Of a stretch of DNA of 64,000 nt, positions 12,151 through 22,676 are shown one piece after another (position 1 is the stretch's first letter; the number at the start of each line of letters is the position of its first letter). Source of the stretch: Thinopyrum elongatum (Eukaryota; Streptophyta; Magnoliopsida; Poales; Poaceae); contig CM022302.1 in assembly GCA_011799875.1 (NCBI GenBank), forward strand, positions 326,533,385 through 326,597,384, written 5' to 3'. The translations under genes and the position numbers were made by a program. The notes beneath the pieces are model-generated. The model had not been told where the DNA came from. It saw only the letters and a program-made list of their open reading frames with translations, and did not search any database.

Positions 12151-13128
12151 TCACTCCTCCTTCTCCTTCTCCTTCATCATCCTGATGCGCTTAGAGCGGC
12201 GAGGCAGTGGGATGTACTCTTCTACCACAATTGGCATGGTCATGTCGCCCGACTGTGGGATCGCCGGCGCCACCACCATCGCGAGGTCATTGTCAGACAC
12301 CACCACCATCGCAAGGCCATCTTCAGGCAGCACCATCGCTAGGTCATCCTCAGCCACCACCATCTCTTGCCCATCGTCAGCCACCACCATCGCTTGGCCA
12401 TCGTCAGCCACCACCATCGCGAGGTCATCGTCAGACAGAATAGGCTGCACCTCCTCATCCCCACTCTGCTCCTCTTCTTCCCCACTCCATTCCGGATCAT
12501 CCACGCTGCTGCTTTCGCTGTAGCCAGACTCGCTGCTGCTTTTGCTGTAGCCAGAGTCGCTGCTGCTGCTCCCATTGCCTGACCAAATGCAACAAAGGTT
12601 TTTTAACAATCAGTGTGAGACAAAGCCAAATGGAGAGGAAGAAGAGGCAGAGCGTACTGGCATCATCGTCATCCTGGTAGTGCATGCAGCACATAGTCGT
12701 GTTGAACACCTTCACGATGAGAATGGCGTCGCCGTCGTACCTGAAGACAAGGAAGTACCCGTGGCGCAGGTCATAGGCACGGACGAACTGCTCCCAGCCA
12801 CGATACAGGTACATGTGGTCGTTCTTGATCACCACCTCCACGTCCCAAAGCCTGCGAAGTCCGCTGCCGGCCTGTCGCAGCTTCACATTCTTTGGCCGAT
12901 GGCCGTCCAGCATCTTCATAAAAGTGTCAGGCAGCCTCTGCAGCGTGGGTCAAGGAGTGATGTAGCAAACAGCAGAGTTATGATAAAGAGATGGGTGAAG
13001 GGGAGATCTCTCCTTTTATATACCTGCCTCCTGGAGGAATTCTCAAGTACGATCGTGAAGAACTCGAAACCTTCCAAGTCGTACTCCAGTGTGGCAGAGC
13101 GCAGCCTGCGGTGGCGGCCTCCCCCCAT
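12151..13128 (-). CDS. B3 DNA-binding domain protein (REM-like), three exons, inside CACTA
   Basis: This is a predicted plant B3-family DNA-binding protein. The three minus-strand exons join in frame: 13128-13024 (ATG, MGGGRHRR...), 12937-12658 and 12578-12151. All introns have GT/AG ends: donor gtatat at 13023, acceptor ctgcag at 12938, donor GTACGC at 12657 and acceptor ggtcag at 12579. The coding length is 813 nt, giving 270 residues and a TGA stop. Residues about 22-120 form the B3 fold (FEFFTIVLEN, LPDTFMKML, VKLRQAG, YLYRGWEQFVRAYDL, GYFLVFRYDGD). The tail is Ser-rich and acidic, with about six copies of an 11-residue (D/E)DGxAMVVA-like repeat, and ends in a basic patch (RRSKRIR). The intact frame and splice sites suggest recent capture or continued constraint. 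Expression is unknown. Confidence 0.78.
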
Positions 13129-14245
13129 CTCTGATAAGTAGCAGAAGATACCAATTACTACCCTTACAACATTATCAAACAACATTACAGCAACAGAAGT
13201 TTTGAGCAGTAGATAATCAACTACACCGAGTCATCATTTCATATTCAAAAAGCAATGCACTTGTGGACATATGATGGCAACAGCTAGAACCCTTCAAAAC
13301 TAGGGATTTCTTTAGACATGAAACAAAACTGAAAATGTAAACCAAATTGATGGTGATACCAATAAGAAAACATTACCACTACCAACGATATTGATGGTGA
13401 TATTCAAAGATAACACAAGGTTCAAGTGTAACCAATATTTTTTCATTTATTTTTGGTAGAAAAATTATTTGAAATTTGGTGAAATATAGACAACTACAAT
13501 TCTGCATGACATGCCATGGACCTTATGTCTTCTACTGTCACACTTCAACCAATATCATAATTCATTTAATAATTTTTTTTGCCAAGTGACAATTACGTTG
13601 CGGAATTAAAATGGACAGCAGTTCACATAGGGTTAAAAAATATCATTGAATGATCAGTTCCTCACTCCATATCACATAAAAATTGCCGTTTTTGACAATT
13701 AATTGTTATTATAATATTTGTATAAAACATGAAAATCAGGAGATTCAACAAACACTCCTGACAAAAACCTATACATTGATGTACATGTATGTTGTTCATT
13801 AGGATTTTACCCCTTTTCTATAGCACACTTTAATTAATGGGTACACAATTTTGAGCACACCCAGGTTTTATTTAAAGAAAACATTCCCATGTTCTCAACA
13901 CGGCCATCACAGTGAATACTTACTTACCATGCATATTTTGGTTATGTGGCGCTGGTATTCTACAGTTTCTAGCACTAGGAGATATGTATAGCCTAAGGAC
14001 AATCAGCAAAATAATCTTGATTAAAAAATCCAACAGATCAGCATGTCTCACTCGAACCAAACTGATATGTATGTTAAACATCACATACAAGTAATTCGAA
14101 TAAAAGAATGTCAGCGAAAACAGAAGGCACAAAGACATGCTGTCCACTGAATATTTAAATTAAACTAAATGTAAACCAAAATTTAAAAAACAGAATCAAA
14201 ATCTAAAGTAAACCTAAACTAAACCAAGCCTAATTTAAACTAAAC
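13129..14245. other. AT-rich non-coding DNA upstream of the B3 gene
   Basis: No frame above background is seen. The region holds long A/T runs and short direct repeats of 'taaactaaa' near 14150-14260. Its position makes it the candidate promoter or 5' region of the minus-strand B3 gene. Confidence 0.4.
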
Positions 14246-14284
14246 CTAAACTAAATCTAAAAAAACAGAAAAAAGATACAAGTT

Positions 14285-14740
14285 CTCACCGGAGCAGGGG
14301 TCGCCGGAGCGGCGGGGTGGCCACGGGGGTGGAGGAGAGGGGTGTCGCGGCGGCCGGGGTGGAGGAGGGGGCGCCGGAGCGATGGGGCGGCCGCGGTGGT
14401 GGAGGAGAGGGGCGCCGGGGCGGCTGGGGTGGAGGAGGGGGTGCCGGAGCGGCGGGGCGGCCGCGGTAGTGGAGGAGAGGGCGCCGGGGCGGCCGCGGTA
14501 GTGGAGGAGAGGGGCGTCGGGGCGGTTGGGGTGGAGGAGGGGGCGCTGGAGCGGCGGGGCGGCCGCGGTGGTGGCACCTGAGCGGCGGGGCGGCGACGGG
14601 GGTGGCACGGGGCGGAGGAGGGGGTCACCGGGGCGACGGGGGCGCCGCGGCGACGGGGGTGGCAGCTGCACGGGGGCGGGGCGGCCGGCGACAGGGGTGG
14701 CGCGGGGCGGCGGCGGCTAGGGCACGGGGCGGAGAGAGAG
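14285..14740. repeat. GC-rich tandem repeat (ggcggggcggccgcggtggtgg units)
   Basis: Imperfect repeats of about 60 bp with the core 'gccggagcggcggggcgg' and 'tggaggagaggg' are present. They create long overlapping frames on both strands (Pro/Arg-rich on minus, Gly/Arg-rich on plus), which I treat as compositional artefacts. They lie at the promoter-distal end of the CACTA cargo, next to the right subterminal array. Confidence 0.65.
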
Positions 14741-15650
14741 AGGGGACAGAAAGAGGGGTGGGGCGCGGGCGTTGGCTTTTTAGTTAGGGCACGGTTCTTT
14801 GCCGTCTGCTAGCAGACAGCAAAGAGCCTAGCTAACGGACGTTAGTTTGGCCAGCTTCTTTGCCGCCTGCTAGCAGACGGCAAAGAAGCTTTGCCGTCGG
14901 CTAGCGGACGGCAAAGAAAGTGGCCGTTAGGTGGCTCTCGCTAGTGGGCCACCCTCCCTCTTTGCCGTCCGCTAGCTGACGACAAAGCTTCTATGCCGTT
15001 AGCTAGCGGACGGAAAAGATACGGCTGACGGCAAACAATATCTTTGCCGTCTTCTCCTTCTTTGCCGTCAGCTTTCTGTAAGCTGATGGCAAAGACCATC
15101 TGTGCCATCAGCTAGCAGACGGCAAAGAGGCGGCTGACGGCAAAGATTCTGATTCCAGTAGTGTGCTAAGGTTGTTACGGTGGGCCACAGCGATTGGGAT
15201 CCACTAAATATTAGTTGACCAGCCCAATTAAGGCCCGCTTTGACTACAGATGTTTGTTCGTTCGGATGGCTCCAGGTAATGTTTGGGCGTGTTGGCCCCT
15301 GTTTCAACTATATAGCATATACAAAGAATTATCCTACTCTATACTATCGCCTCTAAAAAACCTACACTATACAATAAAGAGACTAAGGCATAGAAACGAA
15401 GAATAATCCTACACTATACAATAAAGAATTTACAGCAGATTATATCCACTGGGCATTATAGTTCTGCACCAGTGATAATAAAGCGTATAGAAACAGCAAA
15501 TTACATACACTTGGCAAATAAACCTCATACATCATGGACGCGCATCAACAAAACTTACCATTTGAACTATAATCTCTTCAGAAAATAGGATTGGCCGGAT
15601 TCAAATACACAAATTTCAGTCTGCAAATTCTCCAATTCCTTTGTGGTTAC

Positions 15651-15863
15651 CTCAGTGTCTTGTTTCATTTTTTTTGACTCCTGCATCTAATACCTGCAAC
15701 TCCAGCCTCAACATTTTGATTACATGTTTAGAATCATATATACGTTGTCTTGCCACTTCTAGTTGATGCTCGAGAACATCATCACATTCCAATTCCAATC
15801 CATAATCATTTGTAACGGCCATGCCGCACTGCTCTGAGATCTTTGTGTTGATGTCACTTCATC
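15651..15863 (-). pseudogene. Isolated exon-like fragment, coiled-coil type
   Basis: On the minus strand a splice-acceptor-like tttcag (at 15864) is followed by a frame reading DINTKISEQCGMAV, LELECDDVLEHQLE, VARQRIYDSKHV, MLRLELQVLDAG. It ends in TGA next to a GT donor-like site (15650). The heptad-like Leu/Ile spacing suggests a coiled coil. There is a stop in frame just inside the 5' boundary, so it is probably a remnant. It may be part of the outer CACTA element's second gene. I could not identify it further. Confidence 0.35.
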
Positions 15864-16991
15864 CTGAAATGTTTCTGTAAGTACACATGACTAGGTCAAA
15901 AATATAGTTACAACAGTGAAGCGAGCAAGACAGACTATCTTGTACATGGCAAAACAGGACTAACAATAATGTTACACGTCATGAAGCATAAGCAGGTGAT
16001 ATTTTAAAAATTATAAAAATGGTAGTCTGTGCAGCCAAATCTCTCTTAACTCATCAGAGGAGCTGGATGTTGGGGCCAAATCCAAAACCCAGACAGGTTA
16101 TAAATTTAGACCACACGCAGCTACTGAACATTATAATAACACCCTTAAGACCCTTATTATGCTAACACCCCACCCGGTGCCCCATCCTCCTCACCGCCCC
16201 TTCTTCCCCGCCGGGGCCCAAGATCCACTACAACTGCCTCCTCCCGACCACCTTCTTCCCCCGTCGCAGTCCCCTCCCCTTCCCCCTACCCACCTTCTTC
16301 CACGGCGGCGCACCCACCCCGAGCCGCCGCCCCACCTTCTCTAGCGTGGTGCACCCACTCGAGCGGCCGCCCACACTCCCCACCTTCTCCGACTCAGCTC
16401 GCCGTCGGCCAGCGCGCCACCTTTGTCGGCCAGATCCGTGGCAGCACCCTGGTGGCCTCAACCCCCTCCCCGATGGATCTCGCTCCTCCGCCGCCGTCGG
16501 GATCCCGCTCAATCCCATCGAATCACCGGATCGGCGCCGGGATCCGGCCCTGTTTGACCAAATCTGCCTTGATCCGCGGCCGTGGAGAAGACAGAGGGGC
16601 TCACCGGAGCTACCTCCTCGTGACAGATGGTAGCCTCGCGCCCCACGAACGTCCGAGGTCGTGGCCACCACACGCATCCGCAACAGCAAAGAATCCACCC
16701 CCGGGATCGAGCTCCTCCACGGCTCCATGGCAAGCTCTTCTCCCTTCCCCTCAACTCCTCTCCAGCGAGCTGTCGTCACTAATGTGCCGTGTGCTGTTTG
16801 AAAAAAAAATCTAGGCTTGAAGTTCGCCGGACCACGGCGAGTCGTTCGGCAGTGCGCCCGCGTGCAGTTCAGTCGGCGGGAGGTTTTCATGAGCTGGCAC
16901 AACCATCCTCTATCCACTGCCGAATCCCGCAGCCACTTCATCTTACCCACCATCCTCTCCTGCTCCGCCGTGAAGCATGACCGGCAGGTAT
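15864..16991. other. Low-copy DNA with a GC-rich, proline-coding stretch
   Basis: 15864-16140 is AT-rich with no signal. From 16160 to 16800 the DNA is C-rich and CDS-like on both strands. The longest frame is minus 17028-16228, but it overlaps the TRIM insertion and has no recognisable domain. This may be the first exon or 5' region of a gene or a captured gene fragment. CAGGTATGA at the TRIM target site also resembles a plus-strand splice donor. I assign no function. Confidence 0.3.
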
Positions 16992-17779
16992 TGTTAGCGT
17001 CCCAGGCCCAGCTCACAACCTCCGGCATATGTTCGGACGTTTCCGGTGCACATCGGACACACCACTACAAGCAAAGAGCCCACCACATCCCAAAAGACTA
17101 GCCTGAAGGGAGTGTGGCACTCCTCCTTATAAGGTGGTCCTAGCCCCCTCCCATATCCGAGGTGGGACTAAAGTCACTGGCAACGCCCAATAGCCAGCGT
17201 CTCTGACACCCCATCCCCCTAAACATGGCGGACTAGGGCCCAGCTCTGATACCAATTGTTAGCGTCCCAGGCCCAGCTCACAACCTCCGGCATATGTTCG
17301 GACGTTTCCGGTGCGCATCGGACACACCACTACAAGCAAAGAGCCCACCACATCCCAAAAGACTAGCCTGAAGGGAGTGTGGCACTCCTCCTTATAAGGT
17401 GGTCCTAGCCCCCTCCCATATCCGAGGTGGGACTAAAGTCACTGGCAACGCCCAACGCACCGGAAACGTCCGAACATATGCCGGAGGTTGTGAGCTGGGC
17501 CTGGGACGCTAACAATTGGTATCAGAGCTGGGCCCTAGTCCGCCCTGTTTAGGGGGATGCGGTGTCAGAGACGCTGGCTATTGGGCGTTGCCAGTGACTT
17601 TAGTCCCACCTCGGATATGGGAGGGGGCTAGGACCACCTTATAAGGAGGAGTGCCACACTCCCTTCAGGCTAGTCTTTTGGGATGTGGTGGGCTCTTTGC
17701 TTGTAGTGGTGTGTCTGATGCGCACCGAAAACGTTCGAACATATGCCGGAGGTTGTGAGTTGGGCCTGGGACGCTAACA
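16992..17779. mobile_element. Palindromic TRIM retrotransposon (two head-to-head copies) with 5-bp TSD
   Basis: Four LTR segments of one 217-bp LTR (TGTCAGAGACGC...GACGCTAACA) are present. In minus orientation there is a full LTR (16992-17208), a 48-bp internal region (17209-17256) and an LTR lacking its first 18 bp (17257-17455). In plus orientation there are the last 59 bp of an LTR (17456-17514), a 48-bp internal region (17515-17562) and a full LTR (17563-17779). Each internal region has an initiator-Met PBS (TGGTATCAGAGC) and a purine tract (TTTAGGGGGATG) and codes for nothing. The composite is flanked by a perfect TSD, GGTAT (16987-16991 and 17780-17784). This implies one integration event using two U5 ends. 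Confidence 0.88.
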
Positions 17780-17784
17780 GGTAT

Positions 17785-18942
17785 GAAGGAGGTCCATTGG
17801 GGTCGAGGTTCTGGCGACAGCAGTTTGCAGTCCGGGCAAGCATGACACGCAGCTCGTAAGCGTGCGGGTGTGTCGTTCGGTACCTTATCGTCCTTCCTCT
17901 GGCAAGATCCTTCATCCCCCTCGAGCACCTTCTTCTGCAAAATTGAGTAGGTTCTTGGTCATCTTGCATCTCGTGTCCGTCTTTTTTGTTGAATTTGGTT
18001 CTCGTGGTGGTGAATTCTGCACGTATTGGGGATCGAAGGTGTTTAACTGTTATGCTCGCTGTTGACAGGTAGCCAATCTCCTGCAGTTTTGTGGGTGCCT
18101 CACTGCTACGTGCATGCATCCCGTTTCCTGCTCCTCTCCACCCTCCCTAGAGGGCATGCAGTTTGCCAGCGTGTGTGTTTGCAGGTCCTACCGTCCTAGC
18201 AACCGATGGGTCACCCCTTTTCAGCGAGCACTGCGTGCAGTGCGGGCGAGCGTGGCATGCAGTGCGGGCGAGCGTGCCGTGCAGCTCGCCGGGCATCTGG
18301 GCGACGAACCTCACTTGCAGCTCTCTCCTCCACTCCTTGTTGTTCGCGGGAAGCGGGGAACAAGCGCACTGCACTAGGGGTGGCCGGTGTCATACTTTTT
18401 TTAAGTAGTTCATCTTGTTATATGTCTTTTTTAGTAGTTCATCTTGCTGTATGTTTCAGTTTGACCGTGTTAATGCATGCAGCTCTTTGCTGGTTTGGGT
18501 GCAGCTCGCAAGCATTTGTGGAGTTCTACGGTGCACAGGCGTGCGCGTGCGGTCCCAAAGGAGCAGTCCACATCGCCGACGGCAGCACCACCACGACGTC
18601 ATGCAATTCGGCAGGCTGTGACCTCTAGTTCGGCAATCGTGTCTTGGGTTCACACGTGCGTCGGTGCAGCTCGGAGCTCCCTCGCCCGATGCCAGCGATT
18701 AGGCTTCCTCGTGAAGTTCAACAGGGCCACCAATGGCCTTCCCGGCGACGACCAGCTGCAGGCGGTTTGGCTAGCGGCGACGGCCACCACTCTGCTCTCT
18801 CCCCTATCCACATGCGTTCATTCACACAGCAGTCCGGCGGCTCCACCGGCGGCATGTGCAGTTCACTCCATGCGAGATGAGGCGCTCCTCCTCGATGGCC
18901 GAAGAGTTCAGAAAAAGGATTGTGCCTCAGGGTGTTGTGGTC
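17785..18942. other. Low-copy or repeat-derived DNA without an assignable gene
   Basis: The sequence is rich in 'gtgcagctcg' and 'gtgcgggcgagcgtg' motifs that grade into the tandem array at 18943. The overlapping frames on both strands, including a plus-strand 338-codon frame at 18477-19493, have no recognisable domain. They appear to be held open by the repeat. Confidence 0.35.
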
Positions 18943-19300
18943 GTGCAGCTCGGAGATGCTCGCGATGCCGTTCGGAGCTTGTGCGCGTGCAGTACTGCGA
19001 GCGCCATCTCTTCCCATTGGTCGGTGGACCATGGCCGTGCAGCTCGGAGATGCTCGCCATGCGGTTCGGCGCTTGTGTGCGTGCAGTCGGGAGAGCGCCA
19101 TCTTCATCTCTTGCCCTGTGGTCCGTAGACCATGGCTGTGCAGCTCGGAGACGCTCGCTGTGCGGTTCAGGGCTCATGCGTGTGCAGTCCGGCGAGGGCC
19201 ATCTCTTCCCCTGCAGTCCGTCAGCCATGGCATGCAGTTTGGGGACGCTCGCCATGCGGTTCAGGGCTCGTCCGCGTGCAGTCCGACGAGCATCCGTGCA
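18943..19300. repeat. 94-101 bp minisatellite, four copies
   Basis: Units begin gtgcagctcggaga(t/c)gctcgc at 18943, 19037, 19138 and 19232, giving lengths of 94, 101 and 94 bp and a partial fourth. Each contains the sub-motifs 'gcgtgcagt' and 'catctcttccc' and ends in 'ccatggc'. Because 101 is not a multiple of three, the copies do not keep one reading phase. This argues against a coding repeat. Confidence 0.8.
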
Positions 19301-20153
19301 CGTCAAGTCCAGCGAGCGTCCGTGCACAGCAGCGCCTCTACCACTAGTTTGGAAAATGGATAGCTCTGGAATCTACTACTCACAATCGTTCAATGCTGCT
19401 CTCAACTTCTGTTGTGTTGTTATGCTTGTCTTTATCCCGGCTCTATGGCAGCTTCATGTTCCCCCTAGGCTGCATGTGTTCCTCTTGCTGTAGCTGGTAG
19501 TAGCTCATAATAATTTTTTGAAAAAACGTGACAACCTTGTAAAAGAAAAAGTATCTCTGACGCTTTGTGTTTGTTGTGCTCTAGACAAGAACGTTGCACA
19601 TTTATTATGCAACTGTGAGATTTCCAGAATAATCTAGGATAAACTATATATCTGATATGCTTCAAAGAAGAGTAGAAGGAAAAATTGAACAAGGTAGCTG
19701 CTGAATCTTTTGCATTGAGGAGTGAGAGGAGCTGTTAAATAATTTCCTTTCTTTTTTCCTTTTGGCAATTGGCCTATTTTGTTATGGAGTTGTCTTAAAT
19801 TTTTCGCTGTGATTGAGAAAAAGGTTTTGGAGTTCACTAGAAAAACTGAGCGACCGCGTGCTTGCAGTACGTCTTGAGATAGAAGAAAAAGAAAGGGATG
19901 CAATTTTGTTACACTGCACCGCGGGTTATTGCTCAATTTGTAAAATCTTTCTTTGTAAAAGTAGTGCACCTGGTGAACCGAAGAAGTACATTTTTTTTCA
20001 AAGTATTGTAGTTCATTGTTAAAAATCTGTGTGGTTTGCTTTATAAAATCTGCGTGGTTCACTATGCAAAAAAAAAAAAAAAAAAAAACAGTACACTTGA
20101 ACCGTTCATGCAGGTTCACTGGCCTCAGTCGTGTAGTCCAAAAATCCTTTATA
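19301..20153. other. AT-rich DNA, no gene recognised
   Basis: I see only background frames here. There is a 20-base poly-A run at about 20069-20088. Confidence 0.4.
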
Positions 20154-20233
20154 CTCCCTCTGTAAACTAATGTAAGAGCGTTTGGAATACTAAAGTAGTG
20201 ATCTAAACGCTTTTATCTTAGTTTACAGAGGAG
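20154..20233. mobile_element. Stowaway-type MITE, 80 bp
   Basis: The terminal inverted repeats are CTCCCTCTGTAAACTAA at the left and TTAGTTTACAGAGGAG at the right. The element is almost a full palindrome around a 'tactaaagtagtg' centre, flanked by TA on both sides (20152-20153 and 20234-20235). The TA target and the CTCCCTC end are Stowaway (Tc1/mariner) hallmarks. Confidence 0.9.
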
Positions 20234-20635
20234 TACATTTTAAAAAACAAGAAAAAAAACCATGCAGCTCACTTCGATTTTCTCTAAAAAATTAAATTGC
20301 ACTTGCGTGTTAAAAAAAACAAAAATGCATCGGGAGTTCAGTGCACTTCGTCGTCGCATGCGGTTCACTACACTCGGCCAGGTAGTTTAGATAAAACTAC
20401 AAAATAAAATGTTAGAAAATAATAATAATGCAGTTCCCTTTGTAGACATTGCAGTGCGGTTTCCTGTCTGATGCAGTTTCTTCGTTGATTTTGTTGTCGT
20501 GAAAAATGCATTTTAAAAAATACAGTGCACTTGACTGTCTGATGCAGTGCGGTTTTTAGTCTGAAGCAGTGCGGTTTTCTGTCTGATGCAGTACGTACGA
20601 CGATTTTGGTGTCGCGAAAAAACAGAGTGTCCGCA

Positions 20636-21290
20636 TTTCGTTAAAATCAAAATTGCTATTAAACCGTAAGGAATCGGAGAGTGTTCTACATGAAAAAGTT
20701 GCGCCTCATCGATATCTTTCCAACGGCATATAATTTGAATCATTTCGACCAGCGGTTTGTAAAAATTTCGCGAAAAACGGCCGCTGCCTCCCAACGTCAG
20801 CCACACGATTTTCAAAATTAACTAAAATCCGTTAGGAATCTCAAAAACATTTCAACATATGAAAGTTGCGCCCCGTCCGTAGCTTTCCAACGGCGTATCA
20901 TACGCCTCGTTTCGACAAACGGTTCAAAAACTGAAGCGAAAACAGTCCCGAAAATTGCAAAAATTTCAAAAAAGCTGAATTCCACGATTTAGTAAATTTA
21001 AAACTGCTCTTAAACCGTAACGAATTAGAGAAAATAATAGATATAAAAAAGATGCGCCTCGACGGTATCTTTCCAACGGTGTATCATTTGCTTCATTCCG
21101 ACGAGCGGTTTAGAAAAAAAACGCTCGCTGCCATTCGTCGTGAGCCGCACCGTTTTTTAAACTGCTCTTAAACTATGATGAATCTCGAAAAGTGTTCAAC
21201 ATGGCGAAGTTGCGTCTAATCAATAGCTTCTCAACGGTATATTACACGCGTCGTTCCGATAAACGGTTAAAAAACTAGATCGAAAAAGGT
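20636..21290. repeat. Four diverged head-to-tail repeats of 157-190 bp
   Basis: Each unit has an 'aaaccgtaa.gaatc' block (20664, 20826, 21016, 21170), then 'aagttgcgcc' and 'tagctttccaacggcgta' (20717, 20883, 21070, 21227), then a 'tcgttccgacaaacggtt' block. The copies are well diverged. The blocks do not preserve a common reading frame, which fits an old satellite-like or transposon-internal repeat rather than a gene. Confidence 0.7.
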
Positions 21291-21420
21291 ACCGAAAAAA
21301 CACCGCGTGCAGTTTTTTCCGACAAGAAGTTCACTAGTCTCTGTATTGCAGTACCTTTGCTATTGAAAGTGCAGTGCCCTCGCGTTGAGCGTGCAGTGCG
21401 GAAGTGTTATCAGAATAGTT

Positions 21421-21442
21421 ATTCTGCTAATATTAGCAGAAT
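21421..21442. repeat. Perfect 22-bp palindrome beside a (TA)n tract
   Basis: The two half-sites ATTCTGCTAAT and ATTAGCAGAAT abut with no spacer, followed by 'agaccggc' and a (TA)n run at 21451-21475. It may be the hairpin end of a DNA transposon, but no partner terminus was found. Confidence 0.6.
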
Positions 21443-21475
21443 AGACCGGCTATATATATATATATATATATATAT

Positions 21476-22350
21476 CTTGCATATAAGTAAGCAAGCAGTT
21501 GGCCATTCTGTAGCGCAATTAACTAGTTAGAACATTGTGTGTCATGTTCCAGAAGAGTCTTAGGGAGCATAATGAACAGCAAAGGGATTCATACAAATCT
21601 ACTACAACAAGCAAAACTATGCAATCATTAGCCTCGTATAAACTAGATTGTGAGCCTCATGCAGTAATATTTGGTTAATAGACTTCAAAGCTTCAGGCAC
21701 ACTTCGCCAGAGTAATTAAATGGTAAGGCCTTTAATTATGTCAACTACTAATAGTTATACAAGTACCCTACATCAGGCATCATTGTTTGGGCATCTCATT
21801 AACGGAGGACAAATAAAGCAATTGAAAAGAGCAATTTAACTATGCCTGAAACAAACAAGCAATTGAACTGTTGAGTTGGCAGCATGCATACATGCACACC
21901 TCAATAACATCCATGGCCTAGCTACATTTATTATATAAAGGAATAAGTAATGTAATATTGTTTGCCCCGTATGAAGTATCTCGACTAGTATGTAATCAAG
22001 ATCCTAGTAATGATAGGGAGGCTAATGATGTGAATATGCGTTTGGTTATGACATTTATGACATCGACAACTCTACCATAGCAGGAAGCAATTTCACACTG
22101 TTCACTACTATAAGATGTTTTAGATATTTAAAAGTAGACTACATCCGTAGTGAGTGAACAGACACATTAAAATATGTTTACATACATCTAATTTACAAGA
22201 AAGTTAGAACATCATATAGTAGTGAGCGGAGGGAGTTTTAATCAATGGCCTGATGATTGGGTTATAGGTGAAGAACCCTACGCAAGCACAATGTCAGACA
22301 AATAGGATGTCCTGATAATTGTAATATAGTGACTTACCATAACTGGTTGA
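21476..22350. other. AT-rich DNA, no gene recognised apart from a MITE
   Basis: Only background frames are visible. The MITE at 22098-22234 is the only element I can name. Confidence 0.4.
22098..22234. mobile_element. Degenerate Stowaway-type MITE
   Basis: The right end reads ...catatagtagtgagcggagggag, and the left end 'gttcactactataagatg' is its diverged complement. The interior is palindromic ('ttttagatatttaaaagtagactacat...'). The left terminus has lost the CTCCCTC motif, so the left boundary is approximate. Confidence 0.65.
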
Positions 22351-22369
22351 ACAGGCTCAGCGCTGCTCC

Positions 22370-22676
22370 TCCTCTTGCAAGGCTCCTTCCTAACATCTTA
22401 TACTTGGAAATCCTCAATCTTATCTTTATTGCACCCCCTCTGCAAGGTGACACAAACTAGTTACTGGTCTCCTTGGAAAATAAATATGCATACTTTCCAG
22501 TCTGTGAACAACACCAAAGGATGAGTTTATAACAAAACAACACCACGTAATGAAACATGCCACATCTCTTGCATACAATGAAATGAGCATTTACTATGTG
22601 TGCGCAGTGTAAAAACTAGGCATACCTTCGAACTGGACCTCCAGGTACTCTTGGAGAGCCTACTTTAGTGTACAGC
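22370..22676 (-). pseudogene. Two-exon gene fragment, copy 1
   Basis: On the minus strand a short exon (about 22659-22627) lies between 'aaagtag' and a 'gtatgcc' donor. A second exon (about 22445-22340) lies between an 'ccttgcag' acceptor and a 'gtaagtc' donor. The first exon reads ALQEYLEVQFE in the phase that fits the gene start at 45573. The frame of the second exon depends on the exact acceptor. A diverged copy of the same pair lies at 34480-34765. I do not recognise the family. Confidence 0.4.

Larger units (their letters stand above)
10838..15163. mobile_element. Complete CACTA transposon, 4.3 kb, carrying a B3 gene
   Basis: The terminal inverted repeats are CACTACAGGAATCAGGC at the left and, read from the right end, CACTACTGGAATCAGAATC. 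A perfect 3-bp TSD, TGC, flanks it (10835-10837 and 15164-15166). Both ends hold arrays of inverted TTTGCCGTC...GACGGCAAAG motifs (10856-11235 and 14798-15145), the expected transposase-binding subterminal repeats. No transposase is present, so it is non-autonomous. The cargo is a minus-strand B3-domain gene at 12151-13128, with minisatellites around it. Confidence 0.9.
9735..15600 (+). mobile_element. CACTA-like DNA transposon, left end, split by an inner CACTA
   Basis: The left terminus is CACTACAAAAAAATACAC at 9735. Subterminal inverted motifs follow (cacttccgtgatg at 9749 and atcacggaagtg at 9889). About 900 bp then carry many copies of a TTTCGGCCtgttaacGGCCC-like motif (10120-10830), typical of subterminal repeat arrays. 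The sequence is interrupted at 10837/10838 by the inner CACTA and resumes at 15167 (ggtgggccacag...ggcccgc). I found no matching right terminus, so the right end given here is arbitrary and the element is probably truncated. Confidence 0.55.

Noticed and set aside
14246..14787. Pro/Arg- and Gly-rich ORFs on both strands
   Set aside because: They are products of the GC-rich tandem repeat inside the CACTA element.
16228..17028. 266-codon minus-strand ORF
   Set aside because: Its start lies inside the TRIM LTR, it is Arg/Gly-rich from GC composition, and it has no recognised domain.
17257..17514. Inverted repeat as a possible MITE or CRISPR-like array
   Set aside because: It is fully explained by TRIM LTR segments with a PBS, a purine tract and one TSD.
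16992..17779. Cassandra-type TRIM
   Set aside because: Cassandra LTRs contain 5S rRNA-like sequence. I see no 5S internal promoter in this LTR.
18477..19493. 338-codon plus-strand ORF
   Set aside because: It runs through a 94-101 bp minisatellite whose copies change phase. Antisense frames are also open and no domain is visible.
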